DNA of 64,000 nt from Alteromonadaceae bacterium (GCA_014872785.1 WKFJ01000064.1:1-64000), one strand, 5' to 3'; positions 44,171 through 53,891 are shown, counted from the first letter of the stretch. Notes: generated from the letters alone by a model not told the origin. Translations and numbers: made by a program.

Positions 44171-46171
44171 AACTTTGAATTGCTTCAACCCTTTATCCAG
44201 ATCAAGTGCATAGGCTCGCAACTGGCTAATGTGGCTTTCCACGTCTTTACTCTCAGATACTGACTCATCGGCCAACTCAGTAATATGACTGACATTTCTG
44301 GCAATATCTTCAGCAGTCGCCGACTGCTGCGTATTTGCAGCAACAATACTTTGCATTTGGGTCTGAATCGTCTCAACGCCTTTAAAGGCTTGATCCAATA
44401 CGGTTTGGATCTCAGCTACTCGTTTCACACCACTTTCTGCCTGCGCGTTGCTAGAGGTCATCGTACTACTTGCCTGCTTGGCTGCGGTCTGTAACGCACC
44501 AATGATTTCTTGGATGTGTCTTGTAGACTCTTGTGTACGGCTCGCTAAGGGTCTCACTTCATCCGCAACAACCGCGAAGCCACGTCCCATTTCGCCGGCT
44601 CTAGCAGCTTCAATGGCCGCGTTAAGTGCCAGCAAATTAGTTTGCTCGGTAATGCCGGTAATCACATCCAACACTTCACCAATCTTGTCGGTCTCCGCTT
44701 CCAAATCGGCTACCACCTTAGACGCGTCACCAATTTGAGTGGACAACCCGTTAATATCAGTTACCGCCGATTTGACAACGTCACTGCCTTTGTCCATCTC
44801 CAGTTTTACACCATCGGCAACATTCATAGCGTCTTCGGTATTGCGAGAAACGTCTTTACTAGTTTCTGCCATTTCATAACTAGCGCTCGCTACGGATTCG
44901 ATTTCGGTCTTTTCGTTGTTAACCAAGTCAACATTGTGCTGTGTTGTCTTGCTCACATTTTCCGTCGCTAAAGTGACTTCCTTAGTGATGTCCATAGTCT
45001 GTCTGACTAAGGCTTGGATCTTGGACATAAATCCATTGAACTCACCAGCGAGCTGACCGATTTCATCATCTCTTTTAACATCGATACGTTTAGTAAGGTC
45101 ACCTTCACCCTGAGAGATATCACGCATCGCCGCCAACATGACTTTTAGCGGCTCTAGCATTGGTTTAACGATAAAGAACACAAGAACAGCAATTACACCA
45201 AGCATGGCTAACATCAGGAAAGTAACACTTGCCACTTCCGCCGCTACTGGTTCATCTACTACTGAGTCAGGAACAAGGAACCCAAGTTTCCAGTTTACAT
45301 AAGGATAGTCATCAGACACTTCGTCAAAAATTACGTGATAATGCTCGTCTTTCCAGGTCACATCACCCTCACCTGAACTTTGACGCGAAATGGCACTTTT
45401 AAGCTGAGCAAAACCAGAGGTATCTTTAAAGAAGGTATCGATTGTCGCTATATCACTGCCTGGCGGGAACTTACCATCGGTACCAGTAAAACCAGGAAAA
45501 TAAACTAACACGCCCTTGTCGGTAACTAAGAACGCGTAGCCTCGACCTTCGTACTTAATTTTGGCGAGCAAATCTTGTCCAATAGTCGATATAAGGATGT
45601 CCATACCACCAACACCCAGGAATCGGCCGTCGCGGTTAATGACACCTTTGATAGTGGCAGAGATTGAGCCGTCGTTTTGGTCTACCGCAGGGTCAGATAC
45701 ATAAAGGCGATTTTTTTCTTGTGCCTCAAACCACCAAGGGCGTTTGTTGGTGTAATAGGTGGCACTTTCGTAACGACCATTTAAGTCGAAATATTCAAAG
45801 GTATTAGCAGACCCGAAAAAGATACTTTTGATTGCACTATCGTTATCTGAGAAAAAGCGAAAATATTGCTTAACCGCTTGATACTCCGGCTTGTCTTCAA
45901 TGTAACCATTGCGGTCATCGTAATTTTCAAACCAGTCGAGAACCTGAGGGCTAGCGAAGATACTGTGAATAAGCTGGCCTTTGGAATCAAAGAAACCCTG
46001 CACCTCCGTTGCCTTTTGAGCAACTAAGTTACTAATGTCAGTGTGAACTTTTTCCGTGGTCGCATTACTGACGGAATTTATTTGCCAAACTCCATACAAC
46101 ACAAAAAGTGCCGCTATCCCACTCAAGCAGCCAACAATAAGTTTTTGGCTAATGGACTTTTGAAACCACAT
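44168..46171 (-). CDS. Methyl-accepting chemotaxis protein with dCache sensor domain
   Basis: 667 residues. TM1 (about 11-29), a periplasmic double-Cache domain (about 35-315), TM2 (about 320-340), HAMP (about 341-395), and a cytoplasmic signalling hairpin with the tip EQTNLLALNAAIEAARAGE followed by GFAVVADEVRPLA. The membrane-distal Cache has YYTNKRPWWFEA and a later GGMD, resembling the amino-acid-binding dCache pattern (Y, R, W and D positions) though one aromatic differs. There is no C-terminal pentapeptide tether for CheR/CheB. It should signal to CheA/CheW encoded elsewhere. Confidence 0.94.
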   Translation of the reverse strand: MWFQKSISQKLIVGCLSGIAALFVLYGVWQINSVSNATTEKVHTDISNLVAQKATEVQGFFDSKGQLIHSIFASPQVLDWFENYDDRNGYIEDKPEYQAVKQYFRFFSDNDSAIKSIFFGSANTFEYFDLNGRYESATYYTNKRPWWFEAQEKNRLYVSDPAVDQNDGSISATIKGVINRDGRFLGVGGMDILISTIGQDLLAKIKYEGRGYAFLVTDKGVLVYFPGFTGTDGKFPPGSDIATIDTFFKDTSGFAQLKSAISRQSSGEGDVTWKDEHYHVIFDEVSDDYPYVNWKLGFLVPDSVVDEPVAAEVASVTFLMLAMLGVIAVLVFFIVKPMLEPLKVMLAAMRDISQGEGDLTKRIDVKRDDEIGQLAGEFNGFMSKIQALVRQTMDITKEVTLATENVSKTTQHNVDLVNNEKTEIESVASASYEMAETSKDVSRNTEDAMNVADGVKLEMDKGSDVVKSAVTDINGLSTQIGDASKVVADLEAETDKIGEVLDVITGITEQTNLLALNAAIEAARAGEMGRGFAVVADEVRPLASRTQESTRHIQEIIGALQTAAKQASSTMTSSNAQAESGVKRVAEIQTVLDQAFKGVETIQTQMQSIVAANTQQSATAEDIARNVSHITELADESVSESKDVESHISQLRAYALDLDKGLKQFKV

Positions 46172-46409
46172 AGTCTGTTCCTGTCGTTTTATTGTTATTT
46201 TTTGTGCATATTACAGCTTTATGAACGCCGTATTGTCTGAATTTACACCAGTGCTGTAAACCCTTTAACGAATATTTTTACTGCTATTTAAACTTAGCAG
46301 AAGTAAGCTGAGTTTACGCTATACAAATATGGAGATTTTGTGGAGTGAGAATTAGGGTAACAATGTAACCGGAGACACTAGGTAACATCTCCGGTAGAAA
46401 TGGGAAGGC

Positions 46410-46643
46410 TTAGATAATTTTATTCTGTTGCCATTCTTTGATTTTAGCCTGGCGTTTTTCTTCGCGTTCCATTCGTGCTTTTTTGCGGTCACACGGTTCA
46501 GGACAGTCGCATGCTTTGTCGATACCCACGGCTCCTAAACCACCACAAGAGCCCGAGATCGTTTTCTTCTGGAATAGGTAGCCTACGGCCATCACGGCGA
46601 CCATAATAAGAAAGATGACAAATGCCAGTATAAAAGTACTCAC
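46410..46643 (-). CDS. nqrM: Na+-NQR maturation protein NqrM
   Basis: 77 residues. One N-terminal TM helix (FILAFVIFLIMVAVMAVGYLF) is followed by the four-cysteine motif GSCGGLGAVGIDKACDCPEPC. This matches NqrM (DUF539), needed to assemble the iron centre of Na+-translocating NADH:quinone reductase. A Lys/Arg/Glu-rich tail follows. It starts four bases after the apbE stop, so the two are one transcript. Confidence 0.93.
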   Translation of the reverse strand: MSTFILAFVIFLIMVAVMAVGYLFQKKTISGSCGGLGAVGIDKACDCPEPCDRKKARMEREEKRQAKIKEWQQNKII

Positions 46644-46647
46644 TGCT

Positions 46648-47685
46648 TTACTTCACCAAAAAGCCATTAAATTCTGGTGTATTATACTGCTTAAATTCAC
46701 CGTTTTCCTTAGTTATCAATAATACCGCTAAATTTTCAGTTTGGGCCATTTTTAATCCCTTATCTTTGCCCATCACACTTATCGCTGTAGCATAACCGTC
46801 TGCCATCATGGTGGATGGATGCACTACCGTCACCGAAACCAGATTGTGCTCAATAGGGTAGCCTGTGGTGGGGTCAATAAGATGAGAGTAACGTCGGCCG
46901 TCCTCCTCATAGTAATTTCTGTAATCACCTGATGTTGCCAAACCATTGTTGCCAATCGTAATTAGCTGTTGCACCGCACGCTCATTGGTCACTGGTTTCT
47001 CAATTGCAATTGTCCAAGCATGGCCATTTGACTTCACGCCAGCCGCTTGCATTTCGCCACCAATCTCAACTAAGTAATTAGCAATGCCCAGCTCCTGAAG
47101 CATCAATGCGACTTGATCAACGGCAAACCCCTTAGCAATTGTTGATAAATCCACATACATTTCACTGTGGCCTTTGCTTACTTTCCCATTGCCTAAAATG
47201 AGTTTGTTCAAACCCGTTTTTTGTTTTGCGCTGGCAATTTGTGCCGCTGTTGGCACTTTTTCAGGTTTTGCGGCAGGCCCAAATCCCCACAAATTGACCA
47301 ACGGCCCTACGGTTATATCTAAATAGCCTTCACTTTGTTCGCCAATGAGTTTTCCAGCTTGTATGACCGTGATGGTATCCTCGGCGAGTGAAAAGCCGTC
47401 AAGTGTTTTTGATTGATTGAATCTAGATAATTCGGAGTTTGGGTCATAAGTAGACATCAGACTGTTAATTCTGGCGAGTTCCAGATCAATCTGAAGATGC
47501 AATTGTTCAGAATCTACACCGTTATCGTTGACGAACTTGACGTTGTAACTTGTCCCCATAGTCGGACCGGTCAAATGGACTGAATCAGTTCTGCCCAAAA
47601 CGCTATCGAAGACATCACATGCACCTAATGCTAAAGAGGCAATCACTAGAAGTGCTACAGAGAAAAGGCGATTACTACTGCTCAT
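46648..47685 (-). CDS. apbE: FAD:protein FMN transferase ApbE
   Basis: 345 residues. A lipoprotein signal ends in LALGACD. The ApbE fold shows GPTMGTSYNVKF, LSTYDPNSELSRFN, VDLSTIAKGFAVDQVA, NYLVEIGGEMQAAG and the C-terminal HLIDPTTGYPI with ADGYATAISVMG. It attaches FMN from FAD to threonines of NqrB and NqrC. It is separated from nqrF by an intrinsic terminator (47711-47734), so it may have partly independent expression. Confidence 0.95.
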   Translation of the reverse strand: MSSSNRLFSVALLVIASLALGACDVFDSVLGRTDSVHLTGPTMGTSYNVKFVNDNGVDSEQLHLQIDLELARINSLMSTYDPNSELSRFNQSKTLDGFSLAEDTITVIQAGKLIGEQSEGYLDITVGPLVNLWGFGPAAKPEKVPTAAQIASAKQKTGLNKLILGNGKVSKGHSEMYVDLSTIAKGFAVDQVALMLQELGIANYLVEIGGEMQAAGVKSNGHAWTIAIEKPVTNERAVQQLITIGNNGLATSGDYRNYYEEDGRRYSHLIDPTTGYPIEHNLVSVTVVHPSTMMADGYATAISVMGKDKGLKMAQTENLAVLLITKENGEFKQYNTPEFNGFLVK

Positions 47686-47710
47686 ATAAAAACGCTCGCT
47701 ATTACTATAA

Positions 47711-47734
47711 AAAAAGGGGCTAACGCCCCTTTTT
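47711..47734 (-). terminator. Intrinsic terminator between nqrF and apbE
   Basis: Arms 47711-47720 and 47725-47734 are exact complements around TAAC; on the minus strand a run of T follows (47717 down to 47709). It ends the nqrABCDEF transcript or attenuates it before apbE-nqrM. Confidence 0.88.
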
Positions 47735-47750
47735 AGTTTTACATTAACCG

Positions 47751-48983
47751 TTAGCCACCGAAGTCATCTAACATGATGTTTTCGTCTTCAACACCTAAGT
47801 CTTTAAGCATGTTGATAACAGCCGCGTTCATCATAGGCGGACCACACATGTAGAATTCACAGTCTTCTGGCGCAGGATGATCTTTCAGGTAATTCTCAAG
47901 TAGAACTTGGTGAATGAAGCCTGTATGGCCTTCCCAGTTATCCTCTGGCTGCGGATCAGATAGCGCAACATACCAATTGAAGTTTTCATTCTCTTTTTGC
48001 AGCATATCGAAATCTTCTACATAGAACATTTCACGCAATGAACGCGCACCGTACCAGAACGAAATCTTACGGTCAGTCTTGATACGACGAAGCTGGTCGA
48101 AGATATGTGAACGCATTGGCGCCATACCAGCACCACCACCAACAAATACCATTTCTGCCTCAGTTTCTTTGGCGAAGAACTCACCAAATGGACCTGAGAT
48201 GGTGGCTTTATCCCCTTCTTTAAGGCTCCAGATGTAAGAAGACATTTTACCTGCTGGTAAGCTTAGGTTATTAGGTGGCGGCGTAGCGATACGCACGTTC
48301 AACATAATAATGCCTTCTTCTTCAGGGTAGTTAGCCATCGAGTAGGCTCGAATAGTTTCTTCATCTACTTTTGATTCAATCTTAAAGAAGCCAAAACGTT
48401 CCCAATCAGGACGATATTCTTCAGGAATATCGAAGTCTGCATACTTAACATGATGAGGTGGCGCCTCGATTTGGATATAACCACCAGCGCGGAAAGGTAC
48501 ACTTTCACCGTTGGGTATTTTTAATGCCAGCTCTTTGATAAAGGTTGCCTTGTTATCATTTGAAATAACTTCACAATCCCATTTCTTGATACCAAAGATC
48601 TCTTCCGGAAGCTCAATGTCCATGTCTTGCTTAATAGCAACCTGACAAGACAAACGGCACCCGGCACGGGCTTCTCCTTTGGTGATATGGTCAAGCTCAG
48701 TAGGTAGGATTTCACCACCACCGGCTTTAATGTCTACACGACATTGACCACAAGAACCACCACCGCCGCAAGCTGAACTTACGAAGATACCGCTATCCGC
48801 TAGCGCACCCAACAATTTACCGCCTGGAGAGGCCGTAATTGCTTTGTCTGGGTCACCATTAATCGTAATTGTTACGTCACCAGTTGGTACTAATTTTGAC
48901 TTAGCAAACATGATGACAAGTACCAATGCCAAAACAATGGCAATGAACATACCTACACCGAGGTATATATCAGTTGGATTCAT
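47751..48983 (-). CDS. nqrF: Na+-NQR subunit F, NADH dehydrogenase (FAD, 2Fe-2S)
   Basis: 410 residues. An N-terminal TM anchor (about 7-27) precedes the ferredoxin domain with cluster cysteines C72, C78, C81 and C113. The FAD-binding domain has RAYSMANYP, and the NADH-binding domain has FVGGGAGMAPMRS and the terminal FYMCGPPMM. It accepts electrons from NADH and starts the chain through the other subunits. It is the last of six contiguous nqr genes. Confidence 0.98.
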   Translation of the reverse strand: MNPTDIYLGVGMFIAIVLALVLVIMFAKSKLVPTGDVTITINGDPDKAITASPGGKLLGALADSGIFVSSACGGGGSCGQCRVDIKAGGGEILPTELDHITKGEARAGCRLSCQVAIKQDMDIELPEEIFGIKKWDCEVISNDNKATFIKELALKIPNGESVPFRAGGYIQIEAPPHHVKYADFDIPEEYRPDWERFGFFKIESKVDEETIRAYSMANYPEEEGIIMLNVRIATPPPNNLSLPAGKMSSYIWSLKEGDKATISGPFGEFFAKETEAEMVFVGGGAGMAPMRSHIFDQLRRIKTDRKISFWYGARSLREMFYVEDFDMLQKENENFNWYVALSDPQPEDNWEGHTGFIHQVLLENYLKDHPAPEDCEFYMCGPPMMNAAVINMLKDLGVEDENIMLDDFGG

Positions 48984-49007
48984 AATACTCTCCTATCCCG
49001 GTATAGA

Positions 49008-49616
49008 TTAAATTGAAACGCCAGAGAAAGACTGGAATCCAAGTGCCATCAGACCAGCAATAATAAATACTGATGCGAGGCCTCTAACTCCGTCTGGCAT
49101 ATCCGCGTACTTAAGCTTTTCACGAACCGCTGCTAACAACGTAATCGCAATCGCCCAACCTAGACCGCTACCAAAACCAAATACCGCACTTTCTACGAAC
49201 GTATACTCTTTCTGGATTGCAAACGCGACACCACCAAAAATGGCGCAATTTACTGTGATCAAAGGCAAGAAAATACCCAGTGCGTTGTACAACACAGGGA
49301 AGAACTTATCTAGCGTCATCTCAAGGATCTGAACCAATGCAGCAATTACGCCGATGAAGGTTAAGAAGTTTAAGAAGCTAAGGTCTGCTTCAGGGAAGCC
49401 AGCCCAAGCCAATGCGCCAGGAGCGAGTACGTTTGCATAAACGAGTTGGTTAACAGGAGTAGCAATACCAAGTACTACAACAACTGCCACACCAAGACCC
49501 ATAGAGGTTTTAACCTTTTTCGATACTGCCAAGAAAGTACACATACCGAAGAAGTAGAATAGTGCCATGTTTTCTAAGAAAACTGAGCGCACTAGAAGGC
49601 TAATATAATGTTCCAT
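49008..49616 (-). CDS. nqrE: Na+-NQR subunit E
   Basis: 202 residues, six TM helices, one of the pair of homologous membrane subunits (NqrD/E, RnfE/A-like) that hold an iron centre and part of the sodium path. Conserved stretches include FFGMCTFLAVSKK and LPLITVNCAIFGGVAF. It starts just after nqrD (three-base gap). Confidence 0.97.
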   Translation of the reverse strand: MEHYISLLVRSVFLENMALFYFFGMCTFLAVSKKVKTSMGLGVAVVVVLGIATPVNQLVYANVLAPGALAWAGFPEADLSFLNFLTFIGVIAALVQILEMTLDKFFPVLYNALGIFLPLITVNCAIFGGVAFAIQKEYTFVESAVFGFGSGLGWAIAITLLAAVREKLKYADMPDGVRGLASVFIIAGLMALGFQSFSGVSI

Positions 49617-49619
49617 TTA

Positions 49620-50255
49620 TTACTCCTTAGGCTCAACTTGTTCAGGTCTTATCGTTCGGATGAACCAAATCAAACCGCCGATCAAGAAGAACGAACTAAA
49701 TGGCAATATCAATAGACCGTTACCTTGATACCAACCGCCGTTTTGAACAACTGGTAAAATTTCGAAGCCTAATAATGTACCAAAACCAAGTAACTCTTTA
49801 ATCGTACCGATAACAATCAATACGAAAGAGTAGCCCAAGCCATTACCGATACCGTCAAGGAAACTCATCATAGGAGGACTCTTCATGGCATACGCCTCGG
49901 CACGTCCCATTACGATACAGTTAGTGATGATTAGGCCAACGAATACGGTCAGCTCTTTTGCTACCGAATATGAATAGGCTCTCAGTACCTGGTCAACCAA
50001 AATTACCAGTGATGCGATAATGGTCATCTGAATAATGATACGCACACTTGATGGAATGTGGTTTCTGATTAGAGAGATAAACAGGTTAGAGAATGCCGTA
50101 ACGAAGGTTAGTGCAAGTGACATAACCAAGGCTTTTTCTAACTTAGTGGTTACCGCCAACGCAGAACAAATACCAAGTACGTGCAGTGCGATTGGGTTAC
50201 TGTCCAGGATCGGCCCGAACAATACTTTTTTCATTTCTTTTGCATTGCTAGACAT
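49620..50255 (-). CDS. nqrD: Na+-NQR subunit D
   Basis: 211 residues, six TM helices, pseudo-symmetric partner of NqrE. Conserved features are NPIALHVLGICSALAVTTK and GLIITNCIVMGRAEAYA. Cysteines in these two segments are those that ligand the membrane iron centre in the family. It lies 12 bases after nqrC. Confidence 0.97.
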   Translation of the reverse strand: MSSNAKEMKKVLFGPILDSNPIALHVLGICSALAVTTKLEKALVMSLALTFVTAFSNLFISLIRNHIPSSVRIIIQMTIIASLVILVDQVLRAYSYSVAKELTVFVGLIITNCIVMGRAEAYAMKSPPMMSFLDGIGNGLGYSFVLIVIGTIKELLGFGTLLGFEILPVVQNGGWYQGNGLLILPFSSFFLIGGLIWFIRTIRPEQVEPKE

Positions 50256-50267
50256 GAGTGAGCCTCC

Positions 50268-51020
50268 TTAAGACTTCCATGGTTGCTTGCTTAGGAAAGT
50301 TCCTAATTGTTCTTCAGCCAACCAATAATCCAATGAGTTTTGAACCCCGTTACTGGTTAACGTTGCACCCGATAATGCATCAACAGCGTGAATGTCATCA
50401 CCGGCATTCTTCTTAACTTTAATGGCAACTTCACCATTGTTGAAAAGCTTCTTGCCGTCCCACAACTTCTTCCAAGCTGGGTTTTGAACTTCACCACCTA
50501 GACCTGCAGTCTCTTGCTGATCGTAATAAACGAGTGTGCGAACTGTATTGCCGTCAGAGTCAAGTGCTAACAAACCATACATAATGTTCCAAAGGCCACT
50601 ACCATAAACAGTTAAGATAACGCGTTGAACCACACCTGCATCGTCTTTAACGTGATACACGCTAACGACCTTCGAGTGGCGGATAACACCTGCGATATCA
50701 GGCTTAGGAGTTACACGGTAATCGTCGACTTTCGCGTATTTGAACATGTCAAAATCAGCTGGAACGTCAACGTATTCACCTGTTGCTAGGTCTACAAAGC
50801 GCTCTTCAACATACTTTTCATAGGTGCCGTTAATGTCGCCACCTGCATTGGCAAGTAGGCCAGCAGCTTCAAGAATGTTAGTTTGCTTATCTAATTGAGC
50901 GTTAGCTTGCTGCTTAGAACGCAGACCAACCGCAGCGGTTGATACAACGATAGAGCAGGCTAAACATACGGCGATAACAATACCGACCGTTTTACCAAAA
51001 GTTTCTTTATGCGCTGACAC
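50268..51020 (-). CDS. nqrC: Na+-NQR subunit C (covalent FMN)
   Basis: 250 residues from a GTG at 51020. I chose this because GGAGG sits seven bases upstream, inside the end of nqrB, and because the protein then starts MSAHKETFGKTVGIV like other NqrC. Longer frames run through nqrB. One TM helix (about 11-31) is followed by the periplasmic flavin domain. The FMN attachment site is the threonine of SGAT (about T220). It overlaps nqrB by 14 bases, indicating coupled translation. Confidence 0.95.
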   Translation of the reverse strand: MSAHKETFGKTVGIVIAVCLACSIVVSTAAVGLRSKQQANAQLDKQTNILEAAGLLANAGGDINGTYEKYVEERFVDLATGEYVDVPADFDMFKYAKVDDYRVTPKPDIAGVIRHSKVVSVYHVKDDAGVVQRVILTVYGSGLWNIMYGLLALDSDGNTVRTLVYYDQQETAGLGGEVQNPAWKKLWDGKKLFNNGEVAIKVKKNAGDDIHAVDALSGATLTSNGVQNSLDYWLAEEQLGTFLSKQPWKS

Positions 51021-52224
51021 GTGCCATCCTCCGCTTGATGTTGCTCTGCGCAACGAAGTAATCGAAAAGTGGAGCCCAAAGGTTTGCAAACAAGATTGCT
51101 AGCATCATACCTTCTGGGAATGCAGGGTTAACAACCCTTACCATCACACACATCGCACCAATCAATAGGCCATATGCCCACTTACCTTGATTGGTGAAAG
51201 ATGCGGAAACCGGGTCAGTTGCCATAAAGAACATACCAAACGCAAAACCACCGGTAACAACGTGCCAATACCAAGGCATAGCAAACATACTGTTAGTTTC
51301 GCTGCCAATAAGATTCAATAAGGTACTGAAAATCACCGCGCCGAATAGACAACCTAGCACGATGCGCCATGAAGCAATGCGGTTATAAATAATGAACAGA
51401 CCACCTAGGGCAATCATCAACGTTGATACTTCACCAACAGAACCCTGAATGTTACCGAAGAAAGCATCCATCCAAAGCGCTTGGTCTGCGTAATCTAAGT
51501 TACCAGAAGCGGCTTGGCTCAACATGGTGGCACCAGAGTAACCATCTGCTGCAGTCCAAATCGCATCGCCTGAGATTTGTGCAGGGTAAGCGAAGTACAA
51601 GAATGCACGTCCAGACAACGCAGGGTTTAGGAAGTTACGACCAGTTCCACCGAATACTTCTTTAGCAACCACAACACCGAAAGTAATGCCTAGTGCAACT
51701 TGCCACAGGGGAATGGTTGCAGGCAGAGTCAGCGCGAACAGTACTGAAGTAACGAAGAAACCTTTATTCACTTCGTGTTTTCTTACAGAAGCGAACAAGA
51801 CTTCCCAGAAACCACCAACGATAAAAGTAACCGCATAGATTGGCAGGAAGAAACAGGCACCATACGCCATCATTGACAGGACACCTGTGTCGGCAGCGCC
51901 CAACTCACCTCCTAAAGAGGCAAATAATGCTGCTTGCCACATGTCAGGTAAAGTAATTGCACCGTTACCTGCAAGAATAGCTTCATGAGCTTGTAAACCC
52001 ACGTTATACATGCCGTAAAACATGGCAGGGAATGTTGCCATCCAAACGGTGATCATGATGCGTTTAAGGTCGATACTGTCACGCACATGAGCAGTTGATT
52101 TGGTTACTTTACCAGGTGTGTAAAAAACAGTCGCAACCGCTTCATAAAGCGCGTACCACTTTTCGTGTTTACCGCCTGGTTCAAAGTCAGGCTCAATTTT
52201 TTCTAAATACTCTTTCAAACCCAT
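51007..52224 (-). CDS. nqrB: Na+-NQR subunit B (covalent FMN, riboflavin)
   Basis: 405 residues from the ATG at 52224, with AGAAGG upstream; an in-frame upstream extension overlaps nqrA and is not conserved. About ten TM helices. The FMN threonine is T233 in GYSGATMLSQ. GGTGRNFLNPALSGRAFLYFAYP is the conserved quinone/riboflavin-side segment. It forms the main sodium-conducting subunit. The start codon overlaps the nqrA stop region. Confidence 0.97.
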   Translation of the reverse strand: MGLKEYLEKIEPDFEPGGKHEKWYALYEAVATVFYTPGKVTKSTAHVRDSIDLKRIMITVWMATFPAMFYGMYNVGLQAHEAILAGNGAITLPDMWQAALFASLGGELGAADTGVLSMMAYGACFFLPIYAVTFIVGGFWEVLFASVRKHEVNKGFFVTSVLFALTLPATIPLWQVALGITFGVVVAKEVFGGTGRNFLNPALSGRAFLYFAYPAQISGDAIWTAADGYSGATMLSQAASGNLDYADQALWMDAFFGNIQGSVGEVSTLMIALGGLFIIYNRIASWRIVLGCLFGAVIFSTLLNLIGSETNSMFAMPWYWHVVTGGFAFGMFFMATDPVSASFTNQGKWAYGLLIGAMCVMVRVVNPAFPEGMMLAILFANLWAPLFDYFVAQSNIKRRMARVSA

Positions 52225-52226
52225 GA

Positions 52227-53567
52227 TTAACCTTCCTTCTCGATTTTGTCGAGAGTGTCGCGTAATACCGGACCGTAGTCGTATTTGCCTGGACAAACAT
52301 AACTACACAATGCCAAGTCTTCTTCGTCTAGCTCCAAACAACCCAGTGTTTGAGCGCCATCACTATCACCAGACAGTAGGTCGCGTAAAAGTAGAGTCGG
52401 AAGCACATCTAACGGCATAACACGCTCATAGTTGCCAATTGGCACCATGGCGCGGTCTGAGCCGTTCGTGGTACTTGTCATGTTGAATAGCTTTTTAGGG
52501 CTTAAGTGGCCTAAGTAAGCACGTGTAATGGAGTGCTTATCGCCGCCTGGAGTAATCCATCCGAACAGACGTTTCTCGCGGTCTTCAGCGATAACGGTCA
52601 CTTGCTGAGCATAACGGCCAAGGTAGGCGTGTACGCCATGAGCGTGAGTTCCGTGTAACACTGAACCAGAAATAATACGGGTTTCACCACCCGCAATTTC
52701 ACCGTCGGTCAATTCATCGGTATGCGCGCCAATAGTCGTTCTTACAAGGCGAGGGTTGTTAACCGCAGGACCGGCCAACGCAACGACTTTAGAGCAATCG
52801 AGTACACCCGTAGTAAAGAGCTTACCGATCGCTACCACGTCTTGATAGCCTACGTGCCAAACCATTTTGTTAGCACCTGCAGAATCCAAGAAGTGGATAT
52901 GCGTGCCAACCAGCCCTGCAGGATGCGGACCTGCAAACTCTTCAGTAGTAACAGCGGCAGAACCTGCACTGATGTTGCTACCAGGCGCTTTGGTTAAGTA
53001 GGTTTTACCGCTTGTCATAGCGGTTAATACTTTTAAGCCCGCTTCAAAGTCAGCTTCATTGCCTGCAAGCACGACAGCAGGATCCGCCGCCAATGGATTA
53101 GTATCCATAGCATTAACGAAAATCGCTGAAGGTTCGCTGCCAAGAGCTGGTGTCTTGCTGAAAGGGCGAGTACGTAGCGCAGTCCACAATCCTGACTCAA
53201 CCAATAAGGCTTCCGCCTTCTCTCGGTCGATAGAATCTAAGATACCGTCGCTGTAAGCTTCAAAAGAAACTTGTTCATCGCCAGATACCTTAATCACCAC
53301 TGATTGCAAAACACGTTTTGCGCCACGGTTGATTTCGATTACTTCACCTGCAGCAGGTGCGGTAAATTTAACACCGGGGTTCTTTTTGTCTTCAAAAAGA
53401 ATCTGCCCCCGCTTAACGACATCGCCTACTTTGACGAACATTGTAGGACGCATGCCGATGTACTCTTCACCCAGTAAAGCTACGCGAGTTACCGACGCGC
53501 CGTCCTGGATCTGTTGGTTAGGCGTTCCTGTAATAGGAAGGTCAAGGCCTTTGGTTATTTTAATCAT
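52227..53567 (-). CDS. nqrA: Na+-NQR subunit A
   Basis: 446 residues from the ATG at 53567 (MIKITKGLDLPITG), the usual N-terminus; four extra upstream codons are possible. It is the peripheral subunit with barrel-sandwich (KVGDVVKRGQILFEDKKNPGV region) and Rossmann-like parts. GPHPAGLVGTHIHFLDSAG and the C-terminal LELDEEDLALCSYVCPGKYDYG are conserved. It is the first gene of the operon. The 324 bases upstream hold its promoter. Confidence 0.97.
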   Translation of the reverse strand: MIKITKGLDLPITGTPNQQIQDGASVTRVALLGEEYIGMRPTMFVKVGDVVKRGQILFEDKKNPGVKFTAPAAGEVIEINRGAKRVLQSVVIKVSGDEQVSFEAYSDGILDSIDREKAEALLVESGLWTALRTRPFSKTPALGSEPSAIFVNAMDTNPLAADPAVVLAGNEADFEAGLKVLTAMTSGKTYLTKAPGSNISAGSAAVTTEEFAGPHPAGLVGTHIHFLDSAGANKMVWHVGYQDVVAIGKLFTTGVLDCSKVVALAGPAVNNPRLVRTTIGAHTDELTDGEIAGGETRIISGSVLHGTHAHGVHAYLGRYAQQVTVIAEDREKRLFGWITPGGDKHSITRAYLGHLSPKKLFNMTSTTNGSDRAMVPIGNYERVMPLDVLPTLLLRDLLSGDSDGAQTLGCLELDEEDLALCSYVCPGKYDYGPVLRDTLDKIEKEG

Positions 53568-53891
53568 ACATACATGCACTAGTTAGGATTAATACTTATC
53601 AGGATTATCTCTTGTAAAAGACAATACTGATAAGCACTCAAAATTTTATGGAAGGCTGGTCCGCCGTGGGTGATACTGCAGTACCCAGATGATTAGTCAC
53701 GAAAATTGTAACCTGATATTTAAGACTGCCCTCACTAAACTCTAGAATTCTAGCATCAACCGGGCAAAAAGCGCTATGTATATGTTACACATTTAATTTT
53801 TTTGCTAGTTTTTTGAGCGCTTTTAGGGTGTTGCTTAAACAACACCCTAGCAAGAGATGCCTAATTTTCAAGTTAGGCTATTTAAATTTGC
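53568..53891. promoter_or_regulatory. Intergenic region between fabV and nqrA
   Basis: 324 bases upstream of nqrA and downstream of fabV. A 10-bp perfect inverted repeat (53824-53833 and 53840-53849, six-base loop) lies 40 bases beyond fabV. It has no T run on the minus strand, so its role as the fabV terminator is uncertain. Remaining sequence is AT-rich with no gene; I cannot single out the nqr promoter. Confidence 0.45.

Noticed and set aside
53735..53760. AT-rich palindrome near the nqrA promoter
   Set aside because: Short and of common composition; no known binding site matched.
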